Of a stretch of DNA of 64,000 bases, positions 55,095 through 64,000 are shown piece by piece. The first letter of the stretch is position 1; every line of letters begins with the position of its first letter. Below the pieces are notes generated by a model that ran no database searches, had not been told where the DNA came from, and saw only the letters and a list, made by a program, of their open reading frames with translations. The translations under genes and the position numbers were made by a program. Origin of the DNA: Bosea sp. (in: a-proteobacteria) (lineage in GTDB: Bacteria; Pseudomonadota; Alphaproteobacteria; Rhizobiales; Beijerinckiaceae); assembly GCF_023953965.1 (NCBI RefSeq), contig NZ_JAMLIX010000001.1:1984501-2048500 (forward strand), read 5' to 3'.

Positions 55095-56681
55095 CTAACC
55101 GTTCGACCCTGTCGGATGCCGAAGCGGCAGATAGAAGTCGCTGATGCAATTCTGGTATTGGAAGGCGTGGAACGGCCGGGTATTGGCGGTGAGGAACGAG
55201 CGCGGCACCTGACTGTTCTGAGCCGTCGCGTATTGCACCTCCGCGAGGAAGATGGATGAACTGAAATCGACGAGATAGGACTGGAGCTCGTCGAAGCGCT
55301 GCCGCTTGCGTCCCGCGTCCGGCTCGAGCAGCAGATCGGCGAAACGGCCGATCGCCTCGTCGTTCTTCTCCCAGCGCGGGTTCCAGGTGCCGACGCCGCG
55401 CGGCCCGCCGGGTGCCGGCAGGATCTGCGACATCGCGGCGTAGTCATGGGCGATGTCATAGATCGGCTCGGACAGATTATGCGCGCAATCGGTTCGCAGG
55501 AGCAGCTCGGGCAGCTCGCCGGCCGGCAGCCCGGCGGCATCCTTCAGCGTCAGCTCGACGCCGACCCGGCGCCAGGCATCGGCGATGATCTCGCCCATGC
55601 GCTGGCAGTCGGGGCGACGGTCGATATGAAGATCGGCCTTGAGCCCCTGGGCAAAGCCGGCGCGTGCCAGAAGCTCGCGCGCCTTCGCCGGGTTCTCTTC
55701 ATAGTGCCTGTGACCGCAGCTCCCCCACTGGCTCGTCCCCTTGGCCGGGCTGTGCCAGGGCCTGGCGAGGCCCAAAAGCCCGTCGCGGATGATCCGGTCG
55801 TAAGGCGTGGCGAAGGCCAGCGCATGGCGCACCGCCGGATTGTCGAAAGGCGGCCGGGTGAAATTCACCTCGATCGAGACATGGCCCGCCCAGACGCGAT
55901 GCAGCGTCAGGTCGTCCCGTTTCGACAGATGCGCGATCTCGTCGGGATCGAGGCCGACGATGACGACGGGGCGCTTCTCGTCCAGGAGCCGGATCGCCGA
56001 GGCCCGGTCGGGCGCCGTTCCGACTTCGACGCGCGCTGTTTCGGACCGGCCGGCCCAGTAGTCGTCGCGCGCCTGGAACAGCAGGTGATCGGCGTCCATC
56101 TGCGCTAGCGCATAGGGACCGAAGCCGGCGACATTGGAATTCAGCCATTGGATGCCCCACGGATCCTCCGGCGTGGCGTGGGCACGGATTTCGGTGGAAT
56201 CGACGATGTTCGGCGTCACCGGCAGGAGCCAGTTCGGAAATGTCGGATAGGGGCTGCGAAGCCTGTAGCGCACGGTGTAGCGGTCGAGCGCCTCGACCTT
56301 CTCGACGCCGACGACCTGCCGCCAGCGCCAGCTGCTCAGCGTTTCATGCGCATAGGCCTTGCGGAACACCCAGGCGATGTCCTCGGCGGTCAATTCGTTA
56401 CCGGCCTGGCTGCGCACGCCCGGCCGCAACCGAACGATCCAGTCGCCGTTCTCCTGCTCGTTCCAGCTCAGCGCGAGGCGCGGTTGCATCGCCGTATAGT
56501 CTGGCGAGGCAATGCCGGAAGCGTCGATGCTCATCGCCGGCGCGGCGAGCGAATCATAGGCGAGCGCCAGCGCGATGTAGATATCGGGAACTCCGGCCTG
56601 GTAGTTCGGATCGTCGTTGTCCAGCCGCTGGGAAATACCACGGACGGGAAACAAGACCGGATCGTCTCTATCTGCGCCCAT
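55095..56681 (-). CDS. Family 5 solute-binding protein without signal peptide
   Basis: A 528-residue protein of the DppA/OppA/NikA (SBP family 5) fold: MQPRLALSWNEQENGDWIVRL, ELTAEDIAWVFRKAYAHETL, the hinge GFGPYALAQMDADHLLFQ, then PPFDNPAVRHALAFATPYDRII and NPAKARELLARAGFAQGL. The protein starts MGADRDDPVLFPVRG with no hydrophobic leader, and ATG at 56681 has AAGGAG eight bases upstream, so it seems to lack export. Open sequence further upstream (14 codons) is not a signal peptide either. No DppBCDF-like permease lies nearby. It might work as a cytosolic ligand sensor or be translocated by another route; both are inference. Confidence 0.88.
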   Translation of the reverse strand: MGADRDDPVLFPVRGISQRLDNDDPNYQAGVPDIYIALALAYDSLAAPAMSIDASGIASPDYTAMQPRLALSWNEQENGDWIVRLRPGVRSQAGNELTAEDIAWVFRKAYAHETLSSWRWRQVVGVEKVEALDRYTVRYRLRSPYPTFPNWLLPVTPNIVDSTEIRAHATPEDPWGIQWLNSNVAGFGPYALAQMDADHLLFQARDDYWAGRSETARVEVGTAPDRASAIRLLDEKRPVVIVGLDPDEIAHLSKRDDLTLHRVWAGHVSIEVNFTRPPFDNPAVRHALAFATPYDRIIRDGLLGLARPWHSPAKGTSQWGSCGHRHYEENPAKARELLARAGFAQGLKADLHIDRRPDCQRMGEIIADAWRRVGVELTLKDAAGLPAGELPELLLRTDCAHNLSEPIYDIAHDYAAMSQILPAPGGPRGVGTWNPRWEKNDEAIGRFADLLLEPDAGRKRQRFDELQSYLVDFSSSIFLAEVQYATAQNSQVPRSFLTANTRPFHAFQYQNCISDFYLPLRHPTGSNG

Positions 56682-56719
56682 TTGATCATCTCCTTCGCGG
56701 TATTGCCGCGTGCAACGCC

Positions 56720-57431
<712 letters not shown>

Positions 57432-57445
<14 letters not shown>

Positions 57446-59192
57446 TGAGCATCTCCTCTCCGAGATAGGCGCGGATGACCGTTTCGTTCCGCGAGACCTC
57501 GGCGGCGGATCCTTCGGTCAACACCTTGCCGTCCTGCAGGACGATCACCCGTTCGGCGAGCGCGCTGACCATCGACATCACGTGCTCGATGAAGATCAGC
57601 GCGACGCCGTGCTCGACGTTCAGGCGCATGAGGGTCGCGGTGAGCTGTTCGAGCTCGATCTCCGTCAGGCCTGCCCCGACCTCGTCCAGGAGGATCAGGC
57701 GCGGGCGGGTCGCATAGGCCCGCGCGAGCTCCAGCCGCTTCTGGTCGGCGATGTTGAGGTCGGCCGAGCGCTCGGCCGCGAAGGGGGTCAGCTGGAACAG
57801 CTCCATCGCCTTCGTCGCCGCGGCCTTGGCTTCCGCGTCGGTCCGGGCCCGCAGATAGGTGGAGGCCAGGATGTTCTGGTAGACGGTCAATTCCTTGAAG
57901 GGCTGAGCCGTCTGGAAGGTCCGGGACAGGCCGAGCCTGCAGATCTGGTTCGCCGTCAGGCCGTCGATCCGCTGGCCGTCGAAGGTGATCGTGCCGCGGT
58001 CGGGCCGGATGAAGCCGCCCAGCAGGGCGAAGAGCGTGGATTTTCCGGCGCCGTTCGGCCCGATGATCGCCAGCCGCTCGCCCGCCCGGCAGGAGAACGT
58101 CACGTCGGATACCGCCTGCACGCCGCCGAAGCGCCGGCTGACCGCTTCGGCCCGCAGGATCACGTCGCCTGACTTCGGCGCCGGAACGGCTTGCATCACC
58201 AGCGGAGCCGGCGCCGCGGCAGGCTGGGGCTGCGGCGCGGTCTTCCGGCCCTTGCGGCGCCAGCGCATGCGCCAGGACGGAATGATCCCCTCGGGCAGGA
58301 AGAGAACCACGATCGTGAGCACGATGCCGACGATCACCAGCGGCGCGCCGGCGAATTCGAGGCTGGCGCGCGTCACTTCATGCAGGATCACGTAGATGAG
58401 GGCGCCGAGCGCCGGCCCGAACGTCGCCAGCGTGCCGCCGAGCATCGCGGGAATGACGATCTCGATCGAGACCGCCCAGCCGAAAATGCTGTCGGGATCG
58501 AGGAAGCGCAGGAATTGCGCGAACATGACGCCGCCGCCTGCGGTCAACGCCGCGCTGAGGACGATCGCGAGCAATTTCTGCCGCATGACGTCGATGCCGA
58601 TGCCGCTGGCCGCGATCTCGCTTTCGCGGACGCACATGAAATAGAGGCCGAGCTTGCGGTTGCGGATGAAAATGGTGAAGGCGATCACCAATCCCGTCAT
58701 GGCCAGGAATATCCAGTAATAGATCGCCGTGTCCCGGAAGAAGAGCTGCCAGGGCCCCGCCTTGAACGGCAGGCTCAGGCCATTGACCCCGCCGACGAAA
58801 TCCGACCCCATGGCGAAGAACAGCGCCACCTGGCTGATCGCCGTGGTCACCAGCGCGAAGTGCAGGTGGACGAGCCCGTAACGGACGCTGACATAGCCGA
58901 TCGCGACCGCCAGCACGCAGGCGAACACGATGCCGAGCGCGCCCCCGATCAGCGGATGCCATCCCCATTGGGCGAAGAGCGCGCCGGAGGTATAGGCGCC
59001 GGCGCCGAAGAAGATGGCGTGGCCGAAGGAGAGCTGGCCCGCCAGGCCGCCGAGAATGTTCCAGGCGCTGGAGAGATAGGCCCAGATCATCACGCTGGTC
59101 GCGACGGTCAGGATGTAGCGATCGGAGGTGAGGACCGGCACGCCCCCCGCCACGAGGAGCGCGATGACGAGGATTGTGAAATCGCGCTTCAC
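57432..59192 (-). CDS. Fused LivM permease and LivG ATPase
   Basis: A 586-residue fusion. Residues 1-310 form a LivM-type permease of about eight or nine helices (WNILGGLAGQLSFGHAIFFG, LGLYFMCVRESEIAASGIG, LGGTLATFGPALGALIYVIL). A proline/alanine-rich linker (about 311-342) leads to a LivG-type ATPase (about 343-586) with Walker A GPNGAGKST (378-386), the LSRTFQTAQPF Q-loop region and LILLDEVGAGLTEIELEQL as Walker B. Most bacteria encode these as separate proteins; here one chain carries both. GTG at 59192 is chosen because GGGAGG lies five bases upstream and it overlaps the LivH stop as GTGA. It forms the importer with LivH, LivF and the binding protein. Confidence 0.9.
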
Positions 59193-60058
59193 TGCGGCCT
59201 CCCGCGTAGAATGCCGTTGGGGCGCAGGATCAGCAGCAGGACGAACAGGACGAATGTCAGCATCCGCCCCATCGAGCCGTCGAAGAATGTCGCGCCGACG
59301 CTTTCGCTGATGCCGAGCAGGACACCGCCGACGAGCGCCCCGAAGAAGCTGCCCATGCCGCCGAGGACGATGATCTGGAAGGACAGGAAGGTGAAATCGG
59401 TCGCCATCGCCGGCGACGCCGAGTAGAGCGGCAGCAGCACCGCGCCGCCGAGCGCGACGCAGGCCAGGCTGATGCCGGTCACGACGCTTTGCGCCCAGTA
59501 GGTGTTGATGCCCATCGCCTCGGCGATCGGCCGGTCGCTGGCGGAGGCGCGCACCGCGACGCCGAGCCCGGTCTTCCACAGGCCGAAATACATGATCACC
59601 GTCGCCAGCAGGCCCGCGGCGCCCGCCACGAGCCGCGTCACCGGCAGGGTCAATCCGAGGATCGCGATGCTTTCGGTGGTATATGGCAGCTCGACGATCT
59701 TGACCTGGCTGCCGAACAGGCCGAGCGCGCCGTTCTGGATCACAAGATTGACGCCGATGGTCAGCAGCGATTGCGCCAGGAGCGACGTGCCGACCATCGG
59801 GCGCAGCAGGGTCCAATAATAGACCATGCCGAGTATGAAGAAGGCGGGAACCAGGATCAGCACGCTGGCATACGGATCGATCGCAAAGCGGTCGAAGAGC
59901 AGCCAGCTGCAATAGGCGGCCGCCATCAGGAAGGAGCCGTGGGCGAAGTTGACGATCCTGACGACGCCGAAGATCAGCGTAAGTCCGATCCCGATGGCGG
60001 CATACATGCCACCAACCAGCGCGCCGCTGACAATGCTTTGGACGAGAGTTGACAGCAT
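59189..60058 (-). CDS. livH: Branched-chain amino acid-type ABC permease LivH
   Basis: A 289-residue LivH-type permease of about eight membrane helices. Family marks are GMYAAIGIGLTLIFGVVRIVNFAHG near the start, quoted in part as GLTLIFGVVRIVNFAHG, the coupling stretch GVAVRASASDRPIAEAMGI and ILGGMGSFFGALVGGVLLG. It pairs with the fused LivM-LivG chain. Such transporters carry branched amino acids but also aromatic and dicarboxylic acids, amides and urea, so the real substrate is likely tied to the catabolic genes. It ends four bases into the LivM-LivG start and begins 44 bases after the binding protein stop. Confidence 0.93.
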   Translation of the reverse strand: MLSTLVQSIVSGALVGGMYAAIGIGLTLIFGVVRIVNFAHGSFLMAAAYCSWLLFDRFAIDPYASVLILVPAFFILGMVYYWTLLRPMVGTSLLAQSLLTIGVNLVIQNGALGLFGSQVKIVELPYTTESIAILGLTLPVTRLVAGAAGLLATVIMYFGLWKTGLGVAVRASASDRPIAEAMGINTYWAQSVVTGISLACVALGGAVLLPLYSASPAMATDFTFLSFQIIVLGGMGSFFGALVGGVLLGISESVGATFFDGSMGRMLTFVLFVLLLILRPNGILRGRPQ

Positions 60059-60102
60059 AACCGATCCGGATCAGGCGATGACGACTTTCGGGGAGCCTCC
60101 GT

Positions 60103-61326
60103 TCATTTGGCCATCGTCGGGCGGAATTTGCCGCTGGCGACAGCCGGAGGCCAGATCGTCACGAACTTGCCGTCCTGCACCTGGACCGCGATCAGGCGCT
60201 CGTTCTGGCCGACGGCCAGCCCGTTCTCGTCGAAGCCGTATTGGTTGTAGGGTTCGACATCGAGCGCCGGACCGCTGCTGAGCTTCACGGAGGCGATCGC
60301 GTCGCGAACCTTCGTCGGGTCGAGCGTGCCGGCCTTTTCCAGCGCCTCCTTCAGGAAATAGGTGTCGCTCCATCCGGCCGCGGCAGCCGGTCCGGCATCG
60401 GTGCCATGGGCTGCCCGGTAGGCATCACGGAACGCCTTGATGCCGGGCTTGGCGACGTCGTCGTTCCAATCGGAAATGGCGAGGACGCCTTCCGCGGTCG
60501 CTCCGAGCTTCTGCATTTCCGGATCGATCACGTTCGGACCGTAGCCGACCACCAGCGCCGGGGATTTCAAGGTCTTCACGCCGCGCACGATATTGATCGT
60601 GTCGCCGAGGAAGTTGATCGCCAGAATCGCGTCGGTCGCGGAGCCGACCGCGCGGTTGACGAGCGGCGAGAGATCGGGCGTGCCGGTGCGGAACGAGATT
60701 TCCGAGGTGAGCTCGAACCCGGTCTCGGCCGCGGATTTCTTGGCCTGCTTGTCGCCGTTCGTGCCATAGGCCCCGTCCTCATAGAGAACCGAGACCTTCT
60801 TGATATTGGCGCCGGCCTCGTTGTTGAGACCCTTGAGTACGGTGAAGGCACCGCCGACGAAGGTGCTGGCGAGCGTGCCGCGGTTGAAGACATAGCGATA
60901 ACCCTGCTGGGTGATCTGGTCGGCCGTGCCGCTGCAGATGATGGGAATCCGCTGCTGCTCGGCGACGGGGGCGACCGCAAGGCAGGTGCCGCTGCCCCAG
61001 GGCCCGAGCAGCGCCGGCATGTCGCCGTCGTTCATGAGCTTGATCGCGAGCGTGCGCGCGTTCGCGGGGACGGACGCATCGTCGAGCGCCGACAGATCCA
61101 ATGGCCGCTTGCCGATCGCCGCGATGCCTCCGGCCTCGTTGATCGCTTTCGCGGCCAGCTTCGCGCCATTGGCGTATTGCTGCCCCTGCGCGCCGATCGG
61201 GCCGCTCAGCGACGCGATCAGGCCGATACGGATTGGCGTCTGCGCCCATGCGGCGATGCCAGGCATCAAAGCGAAGGCTGCGACAAGGCCCAGCCTGGCG
61301 ACCGCGGACGTTCCGAATGCACGCAT
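60103..61326 (-). CDS. LivK-type ABC transporter substrate-binding protein
   Basis: A 407-residue periplasmic binding protein with a Sec signal peptide (ARLGLVAAFALMPGIAAWAQ, cleavage near residue 29) and the type I periplasmic fold: IRIGLIASLSGPIGAQGQQY, AAKAINEAGGIAAIG, LLGPWGSGTCLAVAPVAEQQ, IICSGTADQITQQGYRYVFN and VSVLYEDGAYGTNGDKQAK. It resembles proteins for branched-chain amino acids, aromatic acids or amides. ATG at 61326 has GGGAGGAAG upstream. It is the first gene of the catabolic minus-strand operon, and its expression is likely controlled at the AT-rich palindrome 70-91 bases upstream. Confidence 0.9.
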   Translation of the reverse strand: MRAFGTSAVARLGLVAAFALMPGIAAWAQTPIRIGLIASLSGPIGAQGQQYANGAKLAAKAINEAGGIAAIGKRPLDLSALDDASVPANARTLAIKLMNDGDMPALLGPWGSGTCLAVAPVAEQQRIPIICSGTADQITQQGYRYVFNRGTLASTFVGGAFTVLKGLNNEAGANIKKVSVLYEDGAYGTNGDKQAKKSAAETGFELTSEISFRTGTPDLSPLVNRAVGSATDAILAINFLGDTINIVRGVKTLKSPALVVGYGPNVIDPEMQKLGATAEGVLAISDWNDDVAKPGIKAFRDAYRAAHGTDAGPAAAAGWSDTYFLKEALEKAGTLDPTKVRDAIASVKLSSGPALDVEPYNQYGFDENGLAVGQNERLIAVQVQDGKFVTIWPPAVASGKFRPTMAK

Positions 61327-61395
61327 TTTTCTTCCTCCCGTTGGTTTGTCGTTCCCGCTGCCCACACCGGCGCAAGTACGGTTTTGTTTTTTATA

Positions 61396-61417
61396 TATAC
61401 GAAAATATTTTCGTATA
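61396..61417. promoter_or_regulatory. Candidate operator, 22-bp perfect palindrome in an AT-rich divergent promoter
   Basis: The sequence is TATACGAAAAT followed by its exact reverse complement ATTTTCGTATA. It stands out from its GC-rich surroundings, lies between the minus-strand importer operon and the plus-strand CoA-transferase/dehydrogenase pair, and is the sort of site IclR, GntR or TetR regulators bind. The IclR gene in the operon is the obvious candidate. Confidence 0.65.
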
Positions 61418-61426
61418 CTCTAAAAA

Positions 61427-61454
61427 TTGACAAGGAAGGTGTCAAGCGCATACT
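61427..61454 (+). promoter_or_regulatory. Possible promoter for the CoA-transferase gene
   Basis: TTGACA (61427-61432) is a full -35 match, and CATACT (61449-61454) after a 16-base spacer is a four-of-six -10 match. The transcript would start about 110 bases upstream of the CaiB/BaiF gene and just downstream of the palindromic operator. Confidence 0.35.
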
Positions 61455-61575
61455 GACGGCCGTCGAGATGCCGAAGCGCGCGGAATCACGCGGATGAAGG
61501 CCCGGTCAGGCATGTATTTCCCGCGTGATGCGCGAAGCCGCCTGCATTGACCCGCGACGCAGGAGTGGATGTTCG

Positions 61576-62808
61576 ATGTATCAGTTGCTCGGGGGAATGC
61601 GGGTCGTCGAAGGAAGCTCCTTCATCGCGGCGCCGTCATGCGGACTTTATCTCGCGCAGCTCGGCGCCGAGGTGATCCGCTTCGACATGATCGGCGGCGG
61701 ACCGGATTTCAACCGCTGGCCTCAGGCGCCCGGCGGCGCCAGCCTCTACTGGGAAGGCTTGAACAAGGGCAAGAAATCCATCGCGATCGACCTGTCCTCG
61801 CCGGAAGGGCGGGAGCTGGCCGTGGCGCTGATCGCGGCGCCGGGAGAGGAGCGGGGCATCTTCCTCACCAATTTCCCGGCGGCGGGCTTCCTCTCCCACG
61901 AGCGCCTCAGCAAGAGCCGGCCGGACCTGATCACGCTGCGTGTCATGGGGCACGCCGACGGCACGCCGGCGGTCGATTACACGATCAACAGCGCCGTCGG
62001 CATTCCGCAGATGACCGGCCCCGCGACGCTGGGCGAGGAGCCGGTCAACCATGTGCTGCCGGCCTGGGACCTCGTGACCGGCGCCTATGCCGCCTTTGCC
62101 CTGCTCGCCGCGGAACGGTGCAGGCGCGGCACCGGCCGGGGCCAGGAGGTGCGCATCCCCCTGAGCGACGTGGCGGCCGCCAGCCTCGGCCATCTCGGCC
62201 AGATCGCCGAAACCAGCATTTCAGGCGCCGACCGCGCGCGTTACGGCAACAATCTCTTCGGCGCCTTCGGCAAGGATTTCCTGACCCGCGACGGACGGCG
62301 GCTGATGATCGTGGCCATCACCACCCGGCAATGGACGGGGCTGGTGGCAGCGCTCGGGATCGCGGCGCAGATCAAGGCGCTCGAAGCACAGGCCGGGCTG
62401 TCCTTCGATCGTGACGAGGGCACGCGCTTCCGCTTTCGCGAGCCGCTGAACGCGATCGTCGCCGGCGCCGTCGCCGCCCGCGATCATGATGCGCTCGCGC
62501 GGGCCTTCGACGCCAACGGCGTATGCTGGGGCCCCTATCGGACGCTCCATCAGGCGCTGGCGGAAGATGCGGCCTTCTCGACCGCCAATCCCGTCTTCGC
62601 GATGGTCGACCACCCTTCAGGCCACAGCTATCTGACGCCCGGCGCGGCCGCGACGTTCGGCGGCGGCGAGCGCAGCCCCCCCGTCCGCGCGCCGCGTCTC
62701 GGAGAGCATACGGATGCGATCCTGGCCGAGGTCCTCGGTCTGTCCTCGGGCCAGATCGCGGCGCTGCACGATCGGAAGGTGGTCGCCGGAGCGGAGGCGA
62801 CGGCATGA
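61576..62808 (+). CDS. CaiB/BaiF CoA-transferase, mesaconyl-CoA (2-methylfumaryl-CoA) isomerase-like
   Basis: A 410-residue class III CoA-transferase. It starts [20 protein letters not shown], with [20 protein letters not shown] and [20 protein letters not shown]. The catalytic Asp of the family probably lies in [20 protein letters not shown]. The opening and the [20 protein letters not shown] stretch strongly recall 2-methylfumaryl-CoA isomerase (mesaconyl-CoA C1-C4 CoA-transferase) as I remember it, an intramolecular CoA transfer. ATG at 61576 has AGGAG about nine bases upstream. Its end overlaps the next gene as ATGA. Because the next gene resembles methylsuccinyl-CoA dehydrogenase, both probably act on C5 mesaconyl or methylsuccinyl CoA esters. 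Confidence 0.85.
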   Translation: MYQLLGGMRVVEGSSFIAAPSCGLYLAQLGAEVIRFDMIGGGPDFNRWPQAPGGASLYWEGLNKGKKSIAIDLSSPEGRELAVALIAAPGEERGIFLTNFPAAGFLSHERLSKSRPDLITLRVMGHADGTPAVDYTINSAVGIPQMTGPATLGEEPVNHVLPAWDLVTGAYAAFALLAAERCRRGTGRGQEVRIPLSDVAAASLGHLGQIAETSISGADRARYGNNLFGAFGKDFLTRDGRRLMIVAITTRQWTGLVAALGIAAQIKALEAQAGLSFDRDEGTRFRFREPLNAIVAGAVAARDHDALARAFDANGVCWGPYRTLHQALAEDAAFSTANPVFAMVDHPSGHSYLTPGAAATFGGGERSPPVRAPRLGEHTDAILAEVLGLSSGQIAALHDRKVVAGAEATA

Positions 62809-64000
62809 GCATGGAAACGGGCGCAAGCCTCGAACTGGAGCCGCGCGACCTCGCCGGGCTGCTGCGCCGGGCCTGCGATGCGGCGTCGCGTTATCTCTCG
62901 GAAGCCCGGCTCACCGTCGCCGGGCGCGTGATGGCGGGCGAGCGCATCGACAGCCAGGCGCTCGACCGGGAACAAAGGGCCGTCCACGGGCTCGCCTGGA
63001 TCGCGACGCTGGTCACCGCGCTGGACAAGTCCGCGGTCTGGGCCGAGCGTCTGGTCGAGCGCGACGGCCTGCGCGCGGCCGAGATGCTGGCCCTGAAGAT
63101 CGGCTTCGGCGAATACCTGGCGCAGCTCGTTGCCGGCCTGCCGATGAGCCAGAACGAGATCGTCCGCCCGGCCGAGCTCGGCCTCGACGCGGCTGCGGCG
63201 AGGCTTGCATCCGAGGACGCGGTCGCGCTCCTGCTGCGCGCGGGCAACACGGCGGACAACCGCGCCGCGCTGATCGCCCGTCTCCATGCCGGCGAATCCA
63301 TCGACGAGCAGAGCGGCGACGAAACGCTCGACCTGATCCGCGACCAGTTCCGCCGCTTCGTCGACGAACGCATCGTGCCCGACGCGCAGCGCTGGCACCT
63401 CGACAATGCGCTGATCCCCGACGAGATCGTCGCCCAGATGGGCGAACTCGGTGTCTTCGGCCTCTCGATCGATGCCGATCACGGCGGGCTTGGCCTGGGC
63501 AAGGTGGCGATGTGCATCGTCACCGAGGAGTTGAGCCGCGGCTGGATCGCCGCCGGATCGCTCGGCACCCGCTCGGAGATCGCCGGCGAACTCATCGGCC
63601 TCGTCGGCACGGAGGATCAGAAACGGGAATGGCTGCCGAAGATCGCCAGCGGCGAGGTCCTGCCGACCGCGGTCTTCACGGAGCCGGACACGGGCTCGGA
63701 TCTCGGCCGTCTCACCGCGCAGGGCCGGCGCGACGCGGACGGCAACTGGCGCATCCACGGCAGCAAGACCTGGATCACGCATGCCAGCCGCAGCGATCTG
63801 ATGACCATCCTCGTCCGCACTATCCCTGAGGAAAGGGGACATGCCGGGCTGAGCATGCTGCTCGCCCCGAAACCGCGCGGCACGGAAGCCGAGCCCTTTC
63901 CCGCCGAGGGCATGTCGGGCAGCGAGATCGAGGTGCTCGGCTATCGCGGCATGCGCGAATATGTCCTCGCCTTCGACGGCTTCGAGGTCCCGGCCGAAGG
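62805..64000 (+). CDS. mcd: Methylsuccinyl-CoA dehydrogenase-like acyl-CoA dehydrogenase, C-terminus cut by window edge
   Basis: The first 398 codons of an acyl-CoA dehydrogenase. Unlike most such enzymes it has an N-terminal extension of about 170 residues, with [40 protein letters not shown] and [10 protein letters not shown]. The core follows: [51 protein letters not shown] (FAD contact), GSKTWITHA and [13 protein letters not shown]. This layout is that of (2S)-methylsuccinyl-CoA dehydrogenase (Mcd) of the ethylmalonyl-CoA pathway, as I recall it. ATG at 62805 overlaps the stop of the CoA-transferase gene. Whether this is the pathway copy or a second one cannot be seen here. Confidence 0.85.
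   Translation, partial: MSMETGASLELEPRDLAGLLRRACDAASRYLSEARLTVAGRVMAGERIDSQALDREQRAVHGLAWIATLVTALDKSAVWAERLVERDGLRAAEMLALKIGFGEYLAQLVAGLPMSQNEIVRPAELGLDAAAARLASEDAVALLLRAGNTADNRAALIARLHAGESIDEQSGDETLDLIRDQFRRFVDERIVPDAQRWHLDNALIPDEIVAQMGELGVFGLSIDADHGGLGLGKVAMCIVTEELSRGWIAAGSLGTRSEIAGELIGLVGTEDQKREWLPKIASGEVLPTAVFTEPDTGSDLGRLTAQGRRDADGNWRIHGSKTWITHASRSDLMTILVRTIPEERGHAGLSMLLAPKPRGTEAEPFPAEGMSGSEIEVLGYRGMREYVLAFDGFEVPAE

Overview
The window is GC-rich, densely coding DNA from an alphaproteobacterium, most likely Hyphomicrobiales and perhaps Bosea-like. The family assignment is my inference from gene content (ELM1, DUF6455, DUF3008, EcfG-type promoters, a fused narK, MaoC-Pta fused to an ackA operon) and from short palindromic repeats typical of the order. 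No RNA genes, CRISPR arrays, insertion sequences or phage genes were seen.

Bases 1-14,300 are mostly housekeeping: an ELM1-family protein cut by the window edge, an Lrp/AsnC regulator, greA, carB, a GtrA-type membrane protein, two uncharacterised envelope proteins, a methyltransferase, cyclopropane fatty acid synthase, a truncated haemoglobin, carA, a YqeY protein, a YggS protein and pyrC. carA, carB and pyrC supply the start of pyrimidine synthesis but are not one operon.

Bases 14,300-29,700 form an anaerobic energy block. An unusual PAS-REC-LuxR regulator faces the tail of a nitrate respiration operon, narK(1-2 fusion)-narG-narH-narJ-narI-PPIase-unknown-DUF2478. A one-mismatch FNR/FixK box lies between narK and a divergent MaoC-phosphotransacetylase/acetate kinase pair, suggesting joint induction of nitrate respiration and acetyl-phosphate metabolism when oxygen falls.

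Bases 29,700-47,500 carry stress and envelope functions: a glycogen-debranching-like enzyme and glycosyltransferase, DUF3008, a NitT/TauT-type ABC importer, and a universal stress protein divergent from a DevBCA-like HlyD/FtsX/ATPase exporter across a perfect FNR/FixK box. A GGDEF-EAL protein and a DNA end-joining locus (ligD and two ku genes) follow. Matches to the general-stress sigma factor EcfG promoter precede DUF3008, ligD and the first ku.

Bases 47,500-64,000 hold the most novel part, a catabolic island. On the minus strand a branched-chain-type ABC importer (binding protein, LivH, a fused LivM-LivG, LivF) is followed by a family 5 binding protein without signal peptide, a GMC oxidoreductase, an alpha/beta hydrolase, a BKACE beta-keto acid cleavage enzyme, an IclR regulator, a crotonase that keeps the active-site residues of 6-oxocamphor hydrolase, and a solitary molybdenum hydroxylase large subunit. 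On the plus strand, across an AT-rich 22-bp palindrome, lie a CaiB/BaiF CoA-transferase resembling mesaconyl-CoA isomerase and an acyl-CoA dehydrogenase resembling methylsuccinyl-CoA dehydrogenase. Together they look like an undescribed route that imports an oxygenated, probably cyclic or branched acid and cleaves it by retro-Claisen chemistry into CoA esters; the substrate is unknown.
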